From assembly GCA_015233055.1 (NCBI GenBank), contig JADFYN010000011.1:1-33871 (forward strand): a stretch of DNA of 33,871 nt, written 5' to 3'. Both the position numbers and the translations under genes were made by a program. Source of the stretch: Deltaproteobacteria bacterium (GTDB taxonomy: Bacteria; Desulfobacterota; JADFXK01). This document shows, piece by piece, positions 1-8,277 of the stretch (positions are counted from its first letter, which is position 1; each line of letters begins with the position of its first letter). The notes under the pieces are model-generated. The model ran no database searches. It was not told where the DNA came from and was given only the letters and a program-made list of their open reading frames with translations.

Positions 1-2
1 TT

Positions 3-533
3 CTTTTGGACTTATCTACTCTGGCGGATGAAAAGATAAAAGGAGATGTCAAGACCAGGATGACCCTGTTGCTCCAGAAGCACATCAGTGATCCTGAGTT
101 AGTTGCTAAGTTAGCTGATATAGCTACCCTTTATCACGAAATTTCAGATGATCCGGATCAGCTTGAATTTCTTAAAGTGATTGCTCAGTATTTGATTTTC
201 ACAGACAGATTAACGAAAGAAGAGATAACGGCCTTTTTAGACCGTGCCACATTAGGAAAAGGAGGAGAGATCATGCCTACAGTCGTAGAAGAATATATCC
301 AGGAAGGATACCAGAAGGGTATTCAGGATGGTATTCATAAGGGCGTTTTGGTTAAGGCCAGGGAAGATATTCTTGAGGGAATTGAGATCCGATTCGGTCA
401 GGTTCCTTCTGAAGTCATTGATTCCATAAGCGGGTTAGCCGATACCATCGTATTGAAGTCACTGCTCAAACAGGCTTTTGTCTCAAAAAATTTGGATGAA
501 TTCATTCAAGCGTTAAAGAACTCCACGAATTAA
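3..533 (+). CDS. Rpn family recombination-promoting nuclease / putative transposase, C-terminal part (5' end outside window)
   Basis: The reading frame is open to the left edge, so only the C-terminal ~176 residues are present and the catalytic PD-(D/E)XK core would lie upstream. What is visible is typical of the tail of this family: a helical region, then short glycine-spaced repeats (EGYQKG, QDGIHKG), then REDILEGIEIRFG and a terminal LDEFIQALK segment. Family members are nuclease-related proteins often linked to recombination and present in many diverged copies. The next reading frame is a diverged copy of the same tail. Family assignment rests only on the tail, so it is fairly but not completely secure. 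Confidence 0.7.
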   Translation, partial: LLDLSTLADEKIKGDVKTRMTLLLQKHISDPELVAKLADIATLYHEISDDPDQLEFLKVIAQYLIFTDRLTKEEITAFLDRATLGKGGEIMPTVVEEYIQEGYQKGIQDGIHKGVLVKAREDILEGIEIRFGQVPSEVIDSISGLADTIVLKSLLKQAFVSKNLDEFIQALKNSTN

Positions 534-558
534 CTGCCCATCTTGGGCGGAAATTATA

Positions 559-852
559 ATGCTCTTCTTAGACCGGTCTACATCTGGAAATGGAGATGAA
601 ATTATGCCTACCGTTGCCGAACAGTTTATTGAAGAGGGTTTCAAAAAGGGTATTCATGAAGGCGTGTTGGTAAACGATAGAGAAGCTGTCATTGAGGGCA
701 TTGAAATTAGATTTGGAAAGGTCCCCAATGAAATCGCCGAATCCATAAGTGGGTTATCAGACATGGGGTTACTGAAATCCCTACATAAGCAGGCTATCAT
801 AGCAAAGAATCTTGATGAATTCATCATAGCGCTGAAGAAGTCCAAGAACTGA
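559..852 (+). pseudogene. Decayed tandem copy of the Rpn-type C-terminal tail
   Basis: This 97-codon frame repeats the last ~95 residues of the preceding gene (LFLDRST matches AFLDRAT, then MPTVAEQ, EGIEIRFG, SISGL and NLDEFI), with one glycine repeat unit fewer. The DNA after both stops also begins with the same ctgcccatctt. It has no nuclease domain, and only a weak Shine-Dalgarno lies before the ATG at 559; a GGAG before the internal ATG at 604 is better placed. It is most likely a remnant of a tandem duplication or of an internal deletion. It could still be translated as a small protein. Confidence 0.6.
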
Positions 853-1128
853 CTGCCCATCTTCACTCGGGTGTACCCTTAGCCGAGCTTTAGCCAGCTA
901 CATCAGTAGCCGAGACCCACCCAATGGGTTAAGAAGTTGTGGCGATGACTATCCCCAGAATACTCAGGTGTTAAGCCGGTTATATGATTATCTTAGCCAT
1001 CTTGGAAGTTTCCGGGAGGGCTGAGTGATCTTTTCACATAAGTCTGTTTCCAAGAAACCTGTCCAACTACCGGGACAGAAATTCCCAACTTCCTATTCCA
1101 ATAGACCTTATTGGAGCTGATTTTCAGC
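853..1128. other. Intergenic region with no recognisable gene
   Basis: About 275 bases separate the Rpn tail copy from the promoter proposed for the cyclase gene. I see no RNA gene, no convincing terminator and no supported reading frame. The antisense frame at 993-1295 overlaps the start of the cyclase gene and has no family resemblance. Confidence 0.4.
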
Positions 1129-1157
1129 TTGACAACCGAATCATGACCGCATACATA
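1129..1157 (+). promoter_or_regulatory. Candidate sigma-70 type promoter of the cyclase gene
   Basis: A perfect TTGACA at 1129-1134 is followed after 17 bases by TACATA at 1152-1157, a poor match to TATAAT. Transcription would start near 1164, leaving a leader of about 44 bases before the ATG at 1208. The -10 element is weak, so this is a prediction. Confidence 0.4.
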
Positions 1158-1207
1158 ACAAAAATGTACCAATGTTGGATTACAACCGGCTAAAGAAGGA
1201 AATTTCA

Positions 1208-4200
1208 ATGTTATGTCCTCAATGCCAATCCGATAATAGGGATGGAGCCAAGTTTTGCTCCGAGTGCGGGACCAAGTTTGCCCAGATTTGCACAAATTGC
1301 CAGGCGCAACTCAGATCTGGAGCAAAATTTTGTGATGAATGTGGTCATAAGGTTGGGCAGGACAAGTCTTCCGTATCCTCGGCTACGCCCCAGGCCTCTC
1401 CTTCTCCTGACTTTGCCAATCCCCTTTCTTACACTCCCAAACCTTTGGCGGAAAAAATACTGGCTGCTCGGTCTTCCATGGAAGGCGAAAGAAAGATAGT
1501 AACGGTCTTCTTTTCGGATGTGGCCGGTTTCACACCAATGGTAGAGAAGTTCGATCCGGAAGAAGTTCATGGCATTATGGAGGGTTGTTTCAAGATATCT
1601 TTAGACGAAATCCACAAGTATGAAGGAACAGTGGTCAGCTTGACCGGTGACGGCATTATGGCCTTGTTTGGAGCCCCCTTGGCTCATGAAGACCATGCCA
1701 GAAGAGCGTGTTTAGCTAGTTTGAATATCCAGCGGGCTTTGAAGCCATATGCCGAGAAGATTAAGTCGAGGTACGGGATTGACTTCAAGATGAGGATAGG
1801 ACTCGATTCAGGTCCTGTAGTTGTGGGTACCATCTGGGATAATCTTAGGGTAGAATATGCGGCACTGGGCGATACCGTCAATACGGCAGCTCGCATGCAA
1901 AGTCTTGCCCCTCTGGGTGGAGTATTGGTTACTGTAGATACTTACCGGTTAGCCAAGCCATATCTCGAGTTCGTCTCCCAGGGTTCGGTTAAGGTCAAAG
2001 GAAAGGAGAATCTTCATGAGGTCTACGAACTGGTTGGTGAGGGAGAAGCAGAGACGAGGATCCAGGCTTCGAAGGCCAAAGGCCTGACCAGGTTTATCGG
2101 TCGTCAGATGGAGATGGACAGGCTTCTCCGGGCCTTTGACAAGGTCAAGTCCGGCGTTGGTCAGATGGTGGGTATAATGGGAGAAGCCGGTGTCGGTAAA
2201 TCAAGACTGTTGCTGGAACTGAGGCAAGCCCTGCCGGCGGGAGAGTTTACTCTTCTCCAAGGACAATGCCTCCAATTTGGCCGAAATATGCCCTATCTCC
2301 CCATCTTGGACATCTTGCGGTCCTACTTTGATCTCCATGATTTTGAAAATGAGGGTCACGCTAAAAACAAGCTGAAAGAGAAACTTCAAAGCCTGGATGA
2401 ACTGCTGCTAAAGCACCTATCCTCTTTTTACTCTCTGTTATCTCTGACAGTGGAGGATGACGCCTACCGGAAACTGGAACCAAAAAATAAGCGGGATAGG
2501 GACTTTGAGGCCGTAAAGGATTTGTTGGTTCTTCTAAGCCGTGGCCGGCCGTTGGTCTTGGTGGTGGAAGACCTGCACTGGATGGATAAAGCTTCGGAGC
2601 AGTTCCTGGATTATCTCATCGGGAGCCTGACAGGGGCCAAGATTTTGTTAATTTTGCTGTATCGCCCTGAATATAACCATCAATGGGCCAGTAAGACTTA
2701 TTATCGCCAGGTTAGCCTGGATCAACTTCCTTCGGAGGAAAGTGCCGATTTAGTCATGGCCATTTTGGAAGGTGGAGAAGTCTCCCCCGAATTGAGGGAG
2801 CTGATTTTAGACCGCGCCGCAGGTAATCCGCTGTTTATGGAGGAACTGACCCACAATTTGGTTGAAAATGGAACCGTCCGCAAAGAAGACAATAAGTACG
2901 TTCTTTGTGCTAAGTCATCTGAAATTCATGTTCCTGATACAATTCAAGGCATCATTGCGGCCCGGATCGATAGACTTGAAGATAATATGAAACGGACGAT
3001 GCAGGTAGCCGCAGTTATTGGACGTGATTTTGCTTTCCGTCTTTTAAAAACCATCACTGATTTGGGAGAAAATCTTAAATCTGTTTTGCTTATTTTACAG
3101 GGACTTGAGTTTATTTATGAGAAAAGCCTATTTCCGGATCTGGAGTATATATTTAAGCATGCCCTAATCCAAGAGGTGGCTTACGACAGTCTACTAGTCA
3201 AAAGAAGAAAATATCTTCACGAGAGAATAGGCCAGGCTATTGAGCAGATCTATTCCGATAGATTGGAAGAGTTCTACGAGATACTGGGTTATCATTATTC
3301 AATTGGTGAAAACAACGAGAAAGCCGGTTATTATTTAAGAAAATCCGGAGAGAAGGCGATCAAAAACTATTTAGGTTTGGAGGGTCTTGATTATTTTGAA
3401 AAAAGCTTAAGTGTATTAAGGGCGTTGCCGGAAACGTTGGAAAATAAGCAAAAGATGCTTGATATCATTTTGTTGATGCGTTCTGCTATAGCCGCTTGGG
3501 GCTGGCACGAAGATTCTTACTTAAGAATCCTTGACGAAGGTGAACAATTAGCCAGGTCGCTTAATGATGAAAGATCATTGCTCAGAATGTGCTCGGCCAA
3601 ATGCCTTTATTTTGCAATTAGGGAGACCGATGTTGAAGGTATTGATTACTTGGAAGACGCCTTAAAATTAGCCATAGAGAGAAAAGATGACATTATATTC
3701 GGACAAAATTGGTTTGAATTGGTTTTTTACTTACACTTGCGTGGATCATACGGTAAAATTATTGACATAACTATGAATGGGATATTACTTCTTGAACTAT
3801 CAGGTCATACTAATAGTATGTTTGAGACTCATTACATCCAATATTGTTTATTATTATCATTTCAGGGGCTTTCGTTTGCAATGCTCGGAGATTTTTCGAG
3901 GAGCCAAATACTGTTCGAAAGGGCCATTGAAACCGCAAAAAGAGCAGAACACTTGGCCACGATTAGTTTTTGTACATTTCAGTATGCCTTATATTTATTT
4001 TTAAGAAGTGATTGGGTGTTATGCCGGCAAGTTAGTCAACACGTCATAGAGTCTTTAGAAAAACTAAATAAATTGGAGACAGCCAATTATACCATGGCCA
4101 TAAAGGGGGTGTCGGAAGCTTTTTTGGGGCAACTTGAGCAAGGAAGAAGGAATGTTGATAAAGGATTGCAGGGTCATCAGGCCTTGGGTCATAAGTACTT

Positions 4201-4609
4201 TAAAGGTTTCTTTTTCTTATGTCGAGGAATAGTTTCCTATGAGAGTAAAATGTGGGAAGAATCATATGATCTCTTTTGCAAAAGCAGAGACTTATCAAAT
4301 GATAGACACGAGCGTCGAGTTGAAGGGTTAGCCATGATTTGGCTCGGGCGCACATTAATCAAGATGAACATGGCGGAGCATCAGCAAGCTATCAAAGAAA
4401 TAAAACAAGGATTGGTCCTGCTGGAAGGCCTAGATCTCCGGCCTGACGCCGCCTTAGGCATGTTTTTTCTAGGCGAAGCATACATGCTGATAGAAGACAA
4501 GGACAACGCTTCTGGCAACCTCGATACGGCCGCCGGAATGTTCCAAGGCATGGGCATGACCTACTGGCTGGGCAAGACAAATGAGCTACTCACCACATTG
4601 CCTTCTTAG
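1208..4609 (+). CDS. Zinc-ribbon, class III nucleotide cyclase, AAA ATPase, helical-repeat signalling protein
   Basis: The 1133-residue protein starts at the ATG at 1208, preceded by GAAGGA seven bases upstream; an in-frame ATG at 1172 lacks this. Two zinc ribbons come first (Cys 3, 6, 17, 20 and 28, 31, 42, 45). A class III cyclase domain follows at about 95-275, with both metal-binding aspartates (FFSDVAGF, D104; LTGDG, D148) and the Asn/Arg of GDTVNTAARM. Next is a STAND/AAA-type ATPase with Walker A GEAGVGKSR (325-333) and Walker B LVLVVEDLHW (449-458), then a long helical region resembling TPR repeats. By family, such proteins are cytoplasmic one-component signalling ATPases. The residues that normally select adenine or guanine are Ser and Ala here, so the nucleotide substrate cannot be named. 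Confidence 0.85.
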   Translation: MLCPQCQSDNRDGAKFCSECGTKFAQICTNCQAQLRSGAKFCDECGHKVGQDKSSVSSATPQASPSPDFANPLSYTPKPLAEKILAARSSMEGERKIVTVFFSDVAGFTPMVEKFDPEEVHGIMEGCFKISLDEIHKYEGTVVSLTGDGIMALFGAPLAHEDHARRACLASLNIQRALKPYAEKIKSRYGIDFKMRIGLDSGPVVVGTIWDNLRVEYAALGDTVNTAARMQSLAPLGGVLVTVDTYRLAKPYLEFVSQGSVKVKGKENLHEVYELVGEGEAETRIQASKAKGLTRFIGRQMEMDRLLRAFDKVKSGVGQMVGIMGEAGVGKSRLLLELRQALPAGEFTLLQGQCLQFGRNMPYLPILDILRSYFDLHDFENEGHAKNKLKEKLQSLDELLLKHLSSFYSLLSLTVEDDAYRKLEPKNKRDRDFEAVKDLLVLLSRGRPLVLVVEDLHWMDKASEQFLDYLIGSLTGAKILLILLYRPEYNHQWASKTYYRQVSLDQLPSEESADLVMAILEGGEVSPELRELILDRAAGNPLFMEELTHNLVENGTVRKEDNKYVLCAKSSEIHVPDTIQGIIAARIDRLEDNMKRTMQVAAVIGRDFAFRLLKTITDLGENLKSVLLILQGLEFIYEKSLFPDLEYIFKHALIQEVAYDSLLVKRRKYLHERIGQAIEQIYSDRLEEFYEILGYHYSIGENNEKAGYYLRKSGEKAIKNYLGLEGLDYFEKSLSVLRALPETLENKQKMLDIILLMRSAIAAWGWHEDSYLRILDEGEQLARSLNDERSLLRMCSAKCLYFAIRETDVEGIDYLEDALKLAIERKDDIIFGQNWFELVFYLHLRGSYGKIIDITMNGILLLELSGHTNSMFETHYIQYCLLLSFQGLSFAMLGDFSRSQILFERAIETAKRAEHLATISFCTFQYALYLFLRSDWVLCRQVSQHVIESLEKLNKLETANYTMAIKGVSEAFLGQLEQGRRNVDKGLQGHQALGHKYFKGFFFLCRGIVSYESKMWEESYDLFCKSRDLSNDRHERRVEGLAMIWLGRTLIKMNMAEHQQAIKEIKQGLVLLEGLDLRPDAALGMFFLGEAYMLIEDKDNASGNLDTAAGMFQGMGMTYWLGKTNELLTTLPS

Positions 4610-4728
4610 AATTATTATCCGGTTGGTGAAATGGAATGTCTTATTTCAATGATATCCCGGCAACTATTTCATCATTAATTAGTAGCTGCCTCATTCTACT
4701 ATGCGTCAGCTTCAGGAAGGAGGATTTT

Positions 4729-6096
4729 ATGGCCAAGAAGGTCTTTCTCAGTGAAGAAGAAATGCCTAAAAAATGGTATAATATTCAGGCTGACATGCCC
4801 ACTCCAGTCCTCCCGCTAATTAATCCTGGGACCGGTCAGCCGATTCCTTTAGATCAATTTGCCCGTATTTTTCCAATGAGTCTAGTTGAACAAGAAGTTT
4901 CTAAAGAAAGATGGATTGATATCCCGGATGAAGTGTTGAGCGCCTACACTATCTGGCGTCCTACACCGCTATGCCGGGCATATAATTTTGAAAAATTGCT
5001 CAACGCTCCAGTCAAGATCTACTACAAGAATGAAGGGGGCAGCCCCGCAGGCAGTCACAAGACCAACACCGCTGTGCCGCAGGCTTTCTATCATAAAATG
5101 TCCGGGGTTAAAAGAATCGTATCGGAAACGGGTGCCGGTCAATGGGGCAGCGCCATGGCCTTTGCCGGGAACTTATTTGGAATTCAGGTCAAAGTTTACA
5201 TGGTCAGGGTGAGTTATGAACAGAAACCGTACCGCAGGCTTATGATGATGACCTGGGGGGCGGATTGTGTGGCTTCTCCTACGAATACGACTGAGGCTTG
5301 CCGCCGGGTTCTGGCCGTAGACCCTAACTCACCCGGAAGTATTGCTATTGCCGTTAGTGAAGCGCTGGAAGAAATGGCAAGTCGGGATGGCACCAAACGA
5401 ACCGTGGGTAGTGTCCTTAACTATGTCATGCTTCACCAAACCGTGATGGGTTTGGAAGCGCAGAAACAGATGGACAAGATCGGTGAATACCCCGATGTGG
5501 TTATCGGCTGCGCTGGAGCCGGGAGCAACCTGGCCGGGTTGTCCTTCCCCTTTGTCAGAGATAAGATTGCGGGAAAAAAAATACTTATTATTGCTGCCGA
5601 ACCTTCCTCTTGCCCGACCCTGACCCGAGGGCGATTTGCCTATGATTCTTCCAGCTCTGAGAAGGGAATCACATTATTGCCCATGCACACCTTAGGCCAT
5701 GATTTTATTCCTTCACCCATCCACGCCGGTGGGTTGCGTTTTCACGGGATGGCCCCATTGGTCAGTCAACTGGTGTTGGATGGACTGATTGAGCCACGCT
5801 CTTATCACAATCTGGAGACGTTCCAAGCTGGAGTTATGTGGGCGCGGAGCGAAGGATTCATTCCCGCACCGGAGACGAACCATGCCATTGCCGCCGTGAT
5901 CGAAGTGGCCCGCCAGGCCAAAGAGGAAGGAAAAGAAAAAACTATTTTGTTCAACTGGACTGGGCACGGATTGCTTGATTTGGCAGCATATGACGACTAT
6001 TTAAGTGGTAGGCTGACTGATTACGCCTTGCCACAGGAAGAAATTGAGCGGAGTCTGGCCTCCATTGATGGTTATCCCAAACCTCCTCGGAGATAA
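4729..6096 (+). CDS. trpB2: Tryptophan synthase beta-like protein, type 2 (TrpB2)
   Basis: This PLP-dependent enzyme converts indole and serine to tryptophan. The start at 4729 is set by GAAGGAGG six bases upstream; a longer frame from 4636 has no ribosome site. The product is 455 residues, the usual TrpB2 length. The PLP-binding lysine is in GSHKTNTA (Lys 111), the ETGAGQWG loop is at 133-140, and a GCAGAGSN phosphate-binding loop lies near 250. The N-terminal extension with PTPVLPLINP and the WRPTPL motif fits type 2 rather than the TrpA-partnered type 1. No trpA or other trp gene is near, so it may be a salvage or stand-alone enzyme. Confidence 0.93.
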   Translation: MAKKVFLSEEEMPKKWYNIQADMPTPVLPLINPGTGQPIPLDQFARIFPMSLVEQEVSKERWIDIPDEVLSAYTIWRPTPLCRAYNFEKLLNAPVKIYYKNEGGSPAGSHKTNTAVPQAFYHKMSGVKRIVSETGAGQWGSAMAFAGNLFGIQVKVYMVRVSYEQKPYRRLMMMTWGADCVASPTNTTEACRRVLAVDPNSPGSIAIAVSEALEEMASRDGTKRTVGSVLNYVMLHQTVMGLEAQKQMDKIGEYPDVVIGCAGAGSNLAGLSFPFVRDKIAGKKILIIAAEPSSCPTLTRGRFAYDSSSSEKGITLLPMHTLGHDFIPSPIHAGGLRFHGMAPLVSQLVLDGLIEPRSYHNLETFQAGVMWARSEGFIPAPETNHAIAAVIEVARQAKEEGKEKTILFNWTGHGLLDLAAYDDYLSGRLTDYALPQEEIERSLASIDGYPKPPRR

Positions 6097-6118
6097 CTCA
6101 ATTGATTGAGATCTGTTA

Positions 6119-6733
6119 CCTCAATGACATTGACTTAAGACGCAGGGTCATCGGACCCGATTCTAATAAATGGGCAAATCCGATTAAGCCCTGAAAGGGC
6201 GCTCCAGGTTAGCCCAGCGGCAACGCCCTGGGTTGTTGAATTAGGGTGCGACGTTAAGATTTCTCGCTTCGCTCGAAATGACAAGGAAGTGGATCACGTG
6301 GAATGACGACGTAAATTTGTCATTCCGAACGAATGTGAGGAATCTTATCACATCCGAAGATGGTTAAGCCGCAGCTTAATTCAACAGCATTAGGGCAGCG
6401 CCCTGGGTAGGGGCGGAGACTATATGAAATACCATGTAATGGTCACATAAAACCGCCGACGATTCAGCGGCCTACCCCTGGTTATGTATCCCCGCCTGTG
6501 GATAGCCTTTTGGTCTCGCATGGGATGAAATAAATGTTTAACCACCACCAAAATAATGTATTGCCGATGGCTTTATATGTGGTTATATTGTATTTTATAA
6601 GGGCCTCATACCATACCCAGGGCGCTGCCCTGGGCTAACCTAGAGCGCCCCGTTGGGGCTTAATCGGACTTGTCTATTTTAAAATTTAAAAAATTTTAGC
6701 TCGTTTGTCCGTTTTAAATCAATGACATTGAGG
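6119..6733. repeat. 615-bp palindromic repeat island without genes (MITE-like)
   Basis: The island is bounded by imperfect ~20-bp inverted ends (6119-6138 and 6714-6733), each containing the 13-base palindrome TCAATGACATTGA. Inside lie two near-identical 57-bp inverted arms (6177-6233 and 6615-6671, carrying ATTAAGCCC...GCCCTGGGT), a third partial copy near 6392-6410, and a smaller inverted pair (6257-6282 with 6319-6345). There is no reading frame of note. Such layouts fit a non-autonomous mobile element or nested repeat insertions. No clear target-site duplication was found. Confidence 0.6.
6257..6345. repeat. Inverted pair of a dispersed short repeat
   Basis: The left arm 6257-6282 (AGATTTCTCGCTTCG... 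to AATGAC) and right arm 6319-6345 (GTCATTCCGAACG... to GAATCT) are imperfect reverse complements. A diverged relative of the right arm recurs at 24676-24702, so the sequence is dispersed in this genome. Confidence 0.6.
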
Positions 6734-6853
6734 TCTGGGCGACAATATCGGCTCTGGCTTACGGGCCGTTTGCATCCCCTGTCGAGCAGTTGACCGGTCG
6801 CCAACCTGGCCTAAAAGACCTCTATCAACTCATTACTGAAAGGAGTCATGACT

Positions 6854-8047
6854 ATGAGTAAAGAATTACACCAAACATGGCCTGCCGGATTGTTTATCCT
6901 GGTTATGATGATAACGGTGGCGTGGGTGGGCCAGGCAACTGCAGAAACGGGCGTAACCGATAAAGAGATCAAAATCGGACAGTGGAGTCCCCAGACAGGA
7001 CCGGCAGCCTTGTGGGGAGCTATTGCTCGGGGGACTGATTGCTACTTTAAGATGCTCAATGATGAAGGCGGGGTTAATGGACGGCAACTGAAGTTGTTCC
7101 TCAGAGACGACGGATACCAACCTCCCCGGACCAAAGCGGTGGTCAAAGAGCTGGTCGACAATGTCGGAGTTTTCGCTTTTGTCGGGGGTGTCGGGACGGC
7201 CTGTACTATGGCCGTGAAGGATTTCTTGGCTGAGAAAAAAATCCCTTTGATCGGGCCGAGTACGGGATCGACCCGCTTTACCTTACCTCCTTCCAAATAC
7301 CTCTTTGGCGTTCAGTCCTATTATGTCGATGAAGCCAGCATCTTGACCCAATACGCCGTCGAGACGATGAAAAAAAACAAGCTGGCCTTTTTTTTTCAGA
7401 ATGATGATTACGGGAAAGAGGGGCTGAGGGGGGTTAAGGCCCAACTGAAAAAGTACAACCTGGAGCTTTCGGCTGAAGTTCCGGTGGAGGTTATGGACTC
7501 CGACCTTTCTACCCACTGCCTTAAACTGAGGGAATCTGGAGCAGACACGGTCATTCTCTGGGTTTCGCCCAAACACGCGGCCATGATTCTTGGAGCTGCG
7601 TCCAAGCTGGGCTATAAGCCGCAGTTCATGTCTTCGAGCTCCTTGAGCGACGCTCCGATGATGAATCAGATCACCAAGGGACTTTGGGCGGGAGTGATTT
7701 TCGCCAATTTTGCTCTGCCTCCGTCCTCTAAAAACCCTCTCATGATTAAGTATCATGCGGCCCAGCAAAAATATGCCCCTAATGAGCATTGGGGAGTCTT
7801 TTTTTATGCTGGATTTGTGTTTGCCGAGCCTCTGGTGGAAGCGATCAAACGATGCGGTCAGGATGTGACCAGAGAGAATCTGATCACCAAACTGGAGACC
7901 CTGAATAAATTTGAAGGAATTTCCGGCCCCATCACCTTCAGTACCACCCAGCGGCAGGGACGCCGGTCTGTTTATTTAGGTAAATGCCTCCCAGACGGTC
8001 AGGTGGAAGTCTTGTCCGGCTGGATTACCTCGGAGATGCCTCTGTAA
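6854..8047 (+). CDS. ABC transporter substrate-binding protein, LivJ/Peripla_BP_6 family (copy 1)
   Basis: A periplasmic ligand-binding protein of the branched-chain amino acid/amide/aromatic acid uptake class. AGGAG at 6841-6845 fits the ATG at 6854 (8-base gap) better than the ATG at 6848. The 397-residue product has a signal peptide (hydrophobic core LFILVMMITVAWVG, probable cleavage after ATA), then TDKEIKIGQWSPQTGP, GGVNGRQLKL and FAFVGGVGTA, all typical of the fold. It is followed by a second copy. No permease or ATPase gene of the transporter is in the window, so the ligand and partner are unknown. Confidence 0.9.
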   Translation: MSKELHQTWPAGLFILVMMITVAWVGQATAETGVTDKEIKIGQWSPQTGPAALWGAIARGTDCYFKMLNDEGGVNGRQLKLFLRDDGYQPPRTKAVVKELVDNVGVFAFVGGVGTACTMAVKDFLAEKKIPLIGPSTGSTRFTLPPSKYLFGVQSYYVDEASILTQYAVETMKKNKLAFFFQNDDYGKEGLRGVKAQLKKYNLELSAEVPVEVMDSDLSTHCLKLRESGADTVILWVSPKHAAMILGAASKLGYKPQFMSSSSLSDAPMMNQITKGLWAGVIFANFALPPSSKNPLMIKYHAAQQKYAPNEHWGVFFYAGFVFAEPLVEAIKRCGQDVTRENLITKLETLNKFEGISGPITFSTTQRQGRRSVYLGKCLPDGQVEVLSGWITSEMPL

Positions 8048-8277
8048 CGATTGAGTGTTGCGCAGGCAGGATAACAGGATGATTTTTTTTATAAATATGA
8101 TCCTTTTGAATAGAAAAGGGCAATAAAGCCCCAAAGGGACGGATCCAACTTCGTGAGTCGGGTCGGGACAATGTCAAGCCTGGCCGACTTGCCGTTTTGG
8201 TCCCCTTTTGAGCGTTGACCGGTCGCCAAGCCGGCCAACAGACCTCTATCAACTCATTACTGAAAGGAGTCATGACT

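Noticed and set aside
6119-6733. CRISPR array
   Set aside because: The repeats are few, inverted and unequally spaced, with no regular spacers.
7387-7395. Run of nine T in the first binding-protein gene (also at 8812-8820 in the second) as a slippage or frameshift site
   Set aside because: It encodes Phe-Phe-Phe, conserved in both copies, and the frame is intact on both sides.
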